A DNA stretch of 64,000 bases from Erpobdella octoculata (Eukaryota; Annelida; Clitellata; Hirudinida; Erpobdellidae): the NCBI GenBank assembly GCA_963978895.1, contig OZ022242.1, forward strand, positions 12,568,962 through 12,632,961. Direction: 5' to 3'. Position numbers and translations under genes: made by a program. Shown here piece after piece: positions 56,115 through 64,000 of the stretch. The notes beneath the pieces are model-generated. The model searched no databases, had not been told where the DNA came from, and was given only the letters and a program-made list of their open reading frames with translations. Each line of letters starts with the position of its first letter. The stretch's first letter is position 1.

Positions 56115-56267
56115 TGTTGTGATGTTTATTTGTTCAGAAATCAGGTATCGATTTACAGAATGTAACTGGATTTAGAATAATAATAACTAGAAAGTAAAAC
56201 CTTAACTAATTTATATCTCTTGTAACCGGAACGTTACCTTTTGGGAAATAGGTTATCGATATTAATT

Positions 56268-56351
<84 letters not shown>

Positions 56352-56362
56352 GAGGGAGGTGT

Positions 56363-56408
<46 letters not shown>

Positions 56409-56411
56409 ACA
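56115..56411 (-). repeat. 3' LTR of the Ty3/gypsy element
   Basis: 297 bp with TGTT...AACA ends and a TA-rich half (about 56270-56405). It contains an inverted copy of the polypurine tract at about 56348-56365. Confidence 0.9.
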
Positions 56412-56424
56412 CCTCCCTCCTAAG

Positions 56425-59400
56425 CTAGACACCGCTGGTGTATGACTTGCTTTGGTGATTTATTACAAGTCGAGATGGAGCGTGTCGTTGTCTATCAGAT
56501 CGCCTCAGTTGTAATGATGACGGCGAATGTGGTATTACTGATTCTGAGTTTTCAGTAGAAGGGAATGGCGTTGCTGCAAAGTCTTGTGTAGGCTGTTCTG
56601 GCTGGTGTTCGGTGCCTAACTGAAAACGAACAGATTTTTTAAAACGGTCTGAATCCTGACCTTTCAGAATGCCTCTCTTTGTGTTTATGTTCTTTTCCAC
56701 CGTTTGACCAGGTTCGGCAGTTGTGGCATTTTCTCCTTGTCTTGTATTCTGATAAGGTAAGTCAAATGTTTCGAGTAGTGTTGTTGTAAACTTCGATTCT
56801 TGACGTGGGCGTAACTGGTTGATGTGGCGCTTCCAGACCATTCCTTTTACGATAGTATCGTACAGAACTCTTCCCCTTCTACGGACAATCTGTCCTGGTA
56901 TCCACGTCACAGGTCCCGGTCGATAATCGCGAACGAACACCAATTCACCGTTTTGGAACTGTCGAGGTCGTGCCCCATGATGGCGGTTGAACTGTTTCTC
57001 CATGTCATTTGATCGAGGTGTTGAATGTTCGATGTTTTTCGGATGTAATTCGCTTAAGACCGAACGTAATTGTCTGCCTAGGAAATTTTCCGCTGGAGAG
57101 AGACCGTTCGGCGATGAAGCGCAGGGAGTGGTTCTGTAGCTGAATAAAAATGTTTGAAGAGATTCTTTGTAAGTTCCGTCATTTCTTAATTTAATCAAAG
57201 CTCTTTTGAAAGTGTCTACAAATCGTTCGGCCTGGCCATTGGATTGTGGGTGAAATGGTGGTGATCTCACGTGTTTGATCGCGTTTTCTGCACAGTATTC
57301 CTGAAAAACAGTTGAGGTGAATTGTGTGCCGTTGTCACTGACAATTGTTTCAGGCTATCCAAATTGTGCAAAGATCCGCTGGAGTGCATTTATCGTGTTG
57401 GATGTGGTGCTGTTTGCCATCTCTATTATTTCTGGCCATTTTGAGAATGCATCTACTACTACGAGATACATTTTTCCATGGAGCGGTCCAGCATAATCGA
57501 TGTGAATTCGACTCCAGGGTTTGGTTTCTTTTGGCCATGAACATAAAGTGTGTTTTATGGGTGATTTAGCTGCTTGTTGGCATGAAGAACAGCTGCGTGT
57601 CCAGTTTTCTATGTCTTTATCAATGCCGCTCCAATAAACGTGTTCTCGGGCAATTATCTTCATTCGAGTAATACCCGGGTGGCCTTTGTGAAGCATTTGA
57701 AGTACTCGTTTTTGCAAAACCTGAGGGATAATTATTCGAGAGCCAAAGATTAAACAGTCTTCATGTATCGTTATTTCTTTTTTTAAGAGTTCGAGTTTGC
57801 TGGTTTTCAGTGCTTTGTTTTCGTTCCACCTTCCTGTTTTGACATATTGGAGAAGGGGATTTAACTCATTGTCTGTTTTTGTTACGTCACAGATTTCTTT
57901 ATTTGAGACTGGAAGTTGTTTGACGGCATTGATATACAAGGAGTTTATATCTTGATTGATAGTTGCTATCAATGTGTCTTCTTCTGATGTTTTATGTGGA
58001 CCTATAAGGCGCGAAAGTGTGTCAGCTTGTCCAAAGGACGTGGTTCTGCAGTATTCAATTTTGAAATCATAAGCAAGCAGTGTTAGAGCCCAGCGTTGGA
58101 GTCTGTTTGCTGTATATGATGGTATGCCTTTTTTATTGCCAAAAATAGCAAGCAGAGGTTGATGGTCGGTTAATAGAGTAAAATGGCGTCCATAAATATA
58201 ACGGTGAAACTTTCTGACCGCGAAAACTAGTGCTAGACCTTCTTTTTCTATTTGCCCATATTTCTTTTCTGCTGGAGTGAGAGCTCTACTAGCGTGTGCA
58301 ATTGCCTTTTCTGTTCCATCACTATATCTGTGCGATATCACTGCTCCAATGCCGTATTCTGATGCGTCATCGGCTGCAACTACAATTGGTTGGTTGGGGT
58401 TGTAATGGGTTAACAGAAGGTCGGATAATAAAATTTTTTTAGTTTCGTCAAATGCCCATTGACAGCTTTCAGACCACTGGAACACAGTGTCTTTTTTTAA
58501 AAGGGCGTCTAGTGGTGCTCTTAGATTTCTCATGCGTGGTACAAATGAGCTGTAATAGCTGATCAGTCCAAGAAAAGTACGGACCTGTCCAACATCTTTG
58601 GGTGGAGGCATATGAATTATTGCATCGATTTTTTTGGGGTCGGGACGACGGCCTGCAGCTGATATTACATTTCCCAAGTACGTGATTTCCGTCATTAACA
58701 AGTGGCATTTTTCAATTCTAATCCGGAAGCCATAATTTAAAATTCGGTCAAATAAAGCCTCTAAGTTCGTGTTGTGTTCTTCTAATGTCCGTCCCGTGAC
58801 GATGACATCATCTAAATAGGCGGCAACGCCATCTAGACCAGTAATCATAGTGTCTATGATTTGTTGAAAAATACCTGGTGCTGATTTCACACCAAATGGT
58901 AGACGGTTATAACGAAACAAACCTTTATGAGTGTTGATTGTTAAGAGCTCTTTACATTCTTCCGTCACTTCTACTTGATGGTATGCTTCTGCAAAATCTA
59001 TTTGGGAGAAAACTGTCCCTCCATTTAATTTTGTGAAAACGTCATCCATGGTAGGTAATGGGTGTCTATGGAGCATCAGTGAGTCATTTAAGCCCGTTGA
59101 AAAATCTGCACAAAGTCGGATGGAGCGGTTTGCTTTACGGACAGCAACTATGGGTGCTGCCCACTGAGAGTGATCCACGGGAGAGATTATTCCTTCTTTT
59201 AGTAACCGGTTAATTTCGCTATCCAATTGCTCTAAAGCGGCTTGAGAAACAGGGCGTTTCTTTCTAAATATGGGTTGTGCGCCAGGTTTAAGCTGTAAGG
59301 AAGCTGAAACTTTTGTGCACAGTCCTAGTTCCTGTCGGAACACATCAGCGTATTTGTGTTTTAATTTGTTTGTAATGGCTGTGCGTTCCGCGTCTGTGTT

Positions 59401-60801
59401 GAAGCTCCGTATTTCCATGACAGAATAGTTTTCTAACAGCTCTTTAAAGTCAGGAAGTTGTTTTATCCATGGCATTCCCACGAGGTCGTTTGAATCTATG
59501 ACGTAAACAGTACCCCGACCATGGTACTTTTGACCTGACTTATTTGCAACGATAAATTTTGTCTCAAACATTCCTTCGGTCTTCACGGGTTGACCATTTG
59601 CTGCGCTTAGATTTGCCGTCGCTGTGGTAAGATTGGGGCGACCGATGGCTATCCATGTTGGACGAGAGATGAGAGTCACTTCGGCTCCTGTATCTAACCG
59701 AAGTTGAATCGGTCTATCGTTGATGATGACTTCAATGTACTGTTTGATTTCATTTCCGTTGTCTACTCGGTTAATGAATCGGTCTTGTCTAGAAGCACTC
59801 TTTTCTCTGTGTGTAAAAGAATTTTGTCTCCAGTTTGGATGATCCCGTGATACAAATTTTCGTGATTTGCGAAAATCTGGAGAACTCGTCGGTCTAACGT
59901 TAGGACACTCTCGTTTCCAATGTGGTCCGCCACAAATGGGACATGGTGTTTTTGGCTCTGCTTGATGTCGTGGTGACAATGGCTTTCGGTGAGGTGAGCT
60001 GTATCTGTTAATGGCCTGAATTTCTACATCCGGTCTTTCGATTGTTTTAGTATCATCCAGTGTAGTCTTAAGTCGCTCAGACTCTGCTATTAATTCAATG
60101 ACTGTAATAGGTTTTTCGCTATTTTCGCTATCCAACATGCGTAACAGCCTGGAACGTATCTCGACATGTTCTTTTGCCTGAAGTCCTGCTACATATTGGA
60201 CACACTTATGTGTCTCGTCTGACATTCCTCGAAGCTCTGCTGCCTCCGCAGCAGCAATGATCTTATTTCCATAAATGTTAAAATCACTCCCTGATGTACA
60301 AATTATTCGACTAAAGTCAAACCTTCGTCGAAAGAGACTTTTCTTAGGGCCAAATAGTTGTTCAAGGGTTGTGGTGGTTTCTTCCCAACCAATGTCGCTG
60401 GGAAGCCGTGGAGAAATTCTGGTAGAAAAAACTGCATATGTGTGGTTGTCCAATAGAGTTCGAAGAAGTTCAGTCCTTGACTCTTCTGGAAGATGTCTTT
60501 CGTGACTTTTGACAGTGTCTTCAAAACGTCTGAGCCACAGACTGAAAAATCGTCCTTCCTCTGGTTCGTAGGAAAACTTTTCCACTCTCTGACGTAGTCG
60601 ATCAAAAAGTGTTTCTTTTGACTCTGTCTTTTTTTCTTTTTGGGACTCTATAAATTCTAACAGTTTTCTCTGTGTCTCTGCATTTTCTTTCCTCAGTTCC
60701 TTTTCTTTTTCTAAATTTTCTTTCATTAGCTTTAGGAATCTTTCTTCGCTCTTTTCCATCTGCATCTGAAAAAGTTCAAATATCTTTTGAATATCTGCCA
60801 T
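56425..60801 (-). pseudogene. gag-pol polyprotein, one in-frame stop in integrase
   Basis: A single fused frame of about 1458 codons, interrupted once by a TAG at 57355-57357 (codon 1149). In order: a charged, coiled-coil-like N-terminus and gag region; a CCHC zinc knuckle of spacing CX2CX3HX4C (about 287-299); aspartic protease with DTGA (370-373); reverse transcriptase with YLDD (662-665); RNase H (about 805-930, with TDHQPL); an integrase HHCC zinc finger (about 1038-1075); and the first catalytic Asp (about 1102). The remaining integrase catalytic residues and a chromatin-distal tail lie after the stop, in the same frame. No frameshift separates gag and pol. The layout fits the Ty3/gypsy (mag-like) group. 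Confidence 0.93.
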
Positions 60802-60834
60802 TTCGTGATTTTATTCCTATCCTTCGTCGCCAAT

Positions 60835-61577
<743 letters not shown>

Positions 61578-61640
61578 GTAGCAATGCATGAAGAATATAC
61601 ATACAGACAGTCATTTATATATATATATATATATATAAAC

Positions 61641-62290
61641 CCGGGCTTTCTAGAGGTTTTTCTTTCGTTTCGTTTCGACGGCCCCCCAAGATTTTGTCCA
61701 CCAAAAAAAAATTTTTATTAGCTCACTCATACCCGAGTATTTAGATTAGTTGATAAACGTAGTATTTTTCATACATTTTGAATTATATCTACTTAGTTAT
61801 ATCATATATTTCTGCTAATATTTTTCAATCTTGTAGTGCATTCGGTCCATCCCATTGAGCTCGTATGAACTTTAGTCTCGTGTGTCGGCAAGGGCGCAAG
61901 CCAAATCAGAGGGCCCTGCAATTTTTCCAAAAGTGATGAGTTTTTCTTTTGAGGGGGGGTTGGGGTGCTACATTTATTCTCAATCTATATCACTTACTGA
62001 TTCTGTCACGCTTACGTAATTAGTCGTATAGCTACTATATTATCGAAGATATTTCTATTAGTATTCAGTAGTTATTAAATACAATTTTTTTATCGAAAGA
62101 CTGTTCAGTTCCGCCGGTTTAATTGAAACTCACAGAAGAAATAGTTTGACTGATTCAATATTTGAGAAATTGTTGCTTTTGAAGATTAATAAACTTTAGT
62201 CACATTTCATTGTTTAAGTGATTTTAGATCAAATTGTGTTAAAACATAATTTTATAGACAAAATTATGTTAAATTAAACCATACCGTGTA
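61641..62290. other. No gene seen
   Basis: Opens with a short GTTACCCGG-family-like head (CCCGGGCTTTCTAGAGG, 61640), then AT-rich non-coding DNA. Confidence 0.5.
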
Positions 62291-62304
62291 ATAATAATTT
62301 ATAA

Positions 62305-62492
62305 AAAAATGATTTTGATTTGATGATTTGAAATCATTTTTGAAAGTGATTTTGATTTGATGATTTGAAATCATTTTTAAAAGTGATTTTGATTTGATGA
62401 TTTGAAATCATTTTTAAAAGTGATTTTGATTTGAAATCATTTTGTAATTAATGATTTTGATTTTAAATCATTTCAAAAATGATTTTACCCAA
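62305..62492. repeat. Tandem palindromic repeat ending in a hAT-like terminus
   Basis: Four units of about 37 bp built from TGATTTTGATTTGATG and ATTTGAAATCATTTTTAAAAG, each with an internal GATTT...AAATC palindrome. The right edge GATTTTACCCAACACTG reads as CAGTGTTGGGTAAAATC in reverse, a hAT-type end; no left end was found. Confidence 0.7.
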
Positions 62493-62618
<126 letters not shown>

Positions 62619-62643
62619 GATGGGAATCGAACCCTAATTTAAG

Positions 62644-62765
62644 AGTTCGGGTTCGGTTCGGTAGTGGCTATAGTTCGTGTTCGGTAGTGGTTACAGTTCG
62701 GGTTCGGTAGTGCTTACAGTTCGAGTTCGGTTCGGTTCGCTAGTTGTTAAAGTTCGAGTTTGGTT
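62644..62765 (+). repeat. TTCGGGTTCGGTAGTG tandem repeat
   Basis: About four or five copies of a 22-25 bp unit, GTTCGGGTTCGGTAGTGG plus TTACA, preceded by AGAGATGGGAATCGAACC, which resembles the hAT-like end at 15218. Confidence 0.75.
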
Positions 62766-62952
62766 TGGGATAGCTATGGCTCGAGCTAGATTCGATGATA
62801 ATTGTATTAAAAAATAGTCAGTTTATTAATTCAAGACATTTAAAAAAAATTATGGTTTCAAATTGTATTTAAAAAAAAAACATTTTTAATGTTTCTGTAC
62901 TCATTCGAGCTCTTAGCTCACTTATAGTCATGTTGCTGACACGGTATCCTAT

Positions 62953-63118
62953 CAAAAGAGCGAAAACATAAGGGCGAAAACAAAAGGGCGAACATAAAAG
63001 GGCGAAACTAAAAAGGGCGAATGCTAAAAAGATCGCACGATAATAAGAGCGAAAATGAAAAGGGCGAAACTAAAAAGAGCGCACAATAAAAAAGGCGAAC
63101 GTCAAAAAAGCGAAAACA
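62953..63118 (+). repeat. AAAAGGGCGAA tandem repeat
   Basis: About ten degenerate units of 14-18 bp (AAAAGGGCGAAAC, AAAAGAGCGCAC and similar). Confidence 0.8.
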
Positions 63119-63149
63119 TGAAATATTATAATTTATAATTTTACCCACA

Positions 63150-63560
63150 CACTAGCAGCACAAACCAACTTTCTTTCTTCTGCTATCTCGCTTTCACTCT
63201 CTCTCCCTAGTGAAACGCATGGTACTTTATTATTTGTTCCTCTCTCTTTTTTTCTCTCTCACTCTCGCTCTCTCTTTGTCCTTAGTAAAATGCATGTTTC
63301 TTTTTTTCTCATTCTTTTTATTTAATGTTTCTCTCGTTATAATTTTTTATCTATTGTCTTTTTTTGTTTTGTTTTTCTCTCTTTTCTTTTCTTTTCTTTT
63401 TTCTATTTGTGTTTTTCTTCTCTCCCTTTTCCTAAATGATAATGATATTGTGGTGCGGGTGTTTTAAATGTTTAATAAATATTATAACAGTTAATTGTCT
63501 CTTTCTCTTTTTCTTCCCCTCGCTCTCTCTCTCTCTCTTTCTCTCTCAGAGCTTCCCATG
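63150..63560. repeat. Pyrimidine-rich (CT/TTTC) tract
   Basis: A strongly strand-asymmetric C/T-rich region ending in (CT)n at 63515-63548. The 85-codon Leu/Phe/Ser-rich frame is a by-product. Confidence 0.8.
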
Positions 63561-64000
63561 AAGATTCACTTATGTGAATGTTGCAAACACATTAAAAACA
63601 CATTAGTGCTAGATGCCAATGTCACGGTCAAAAAACTTCCTACTTAATTATAGTTCAAACTTGAATTTATAGATAAGTATTTTTTGTACCAATTTGGTTA
63701 TAGGAAAATTTGCTCATTTAAAAACCTATTTAACTCTACAGTTTCTGTACAAAAAGTGATGCACAAATTATACCCAGCAGTGGAGAGTTATAAAAAAAAA
63801 TAATATTATAAATTACATTGATAAATTAAACTTTAACAATACAATAATGGGTTGAAATAACTTTGGACATTTTAACTAGAAACAATTTGATCGCGGACAT
63901 TGTACATAGCGCTAAAAATTGAAAAAAGAAATGCAAATAAAATACACGTTTTATCACTGTTCTGTTGATCATGGAACCGAGAGAATGATAGAGAAAACTT
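63561..64000. other. No gene seen
   Basis: AT-rich DNA to the window edge. Confidence 0.5.

Overview
This is an AT-rich window of a metazoan nuclear genome, probably an invertebrate. The evidence is GT-AG introns in an animal autophagy gene, Pol III tRNA genes, long AAT and TA microsatellites, and a dense load of animal-type transposons (piggyBac, hAT, Ty3/gypsy, CR1/L2-like LINEs, tRNA-derived SINEs). I cannot name the phylum from the sequence alone.

There is one clear single-copy host gene: a 16-exon ATG16L1 homologue on the + strand (45793-55474). It reconstructs to about 551 residues: an N-terminal ATG5-binding helix, a coiled coil, a very short linker and a seven-bladed WD40 domain. One intron appears to be GC-AG. 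Its introns hold three minisatellites, a LINE remnant, a decayed piggyBac element and several hairpins. A second, unrecognised multi-exon coding signal lies at 24867-25844. Five tRNA genes are scattered through the window (two Ala-CGC, two Ser-CGA, one Thr-CGT), and every one reads an NCG codon.

Layout. 1-0.76 kb: a dispersed repeat and a 12-bp minisatellite. 1.7-4.7 kb: a complete piggyBac element (TTAA duplications, inverted repeats, cysteine-rich C-terminus) whose transposase has one frameshift. 5.5-9 kb: GC-rich minisatellite, LINE fragment, little else. 9.3-12.9 kb: a tRNA-Ala, then a GTTACCCGG-type repeat split by a CR1/L2-like LINE, itself split by a SINE. 13-31 kb: mostly non-coding AT-rich DNA with hAT MITEs, SINEs, a fold-back locus, tRNA-Thr, two AAT arrays and a head-to-head pair of GC-rich minisatellite repeats. 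31-45 kb: three more tRNA genes, two hAT elements with perfect 8-bp target duplications (one with recognisable transposase remains), and a 1.3-kb transposon with 18-bp inverted repeats. 45-55.5 kb: ATG16L1. 55.8-61.6 kb: a Ty3/gypsy LTR retrotransposon with a 5-bp target duplication, nearly identical LTRs and one in-frame stop in integrase; one LTR carries an inserted SINE and expanded TA tracts. 61.6-64 kb: TA arrays, palindromic tandem repeats and pyrimidine-rich DNA.

Taken together, the window is one autophagy gene plus tRNA genes inside a thick, repeatedly nested repeat landscape. Several insertions can be ordered in time by nesting and target-site duplications.
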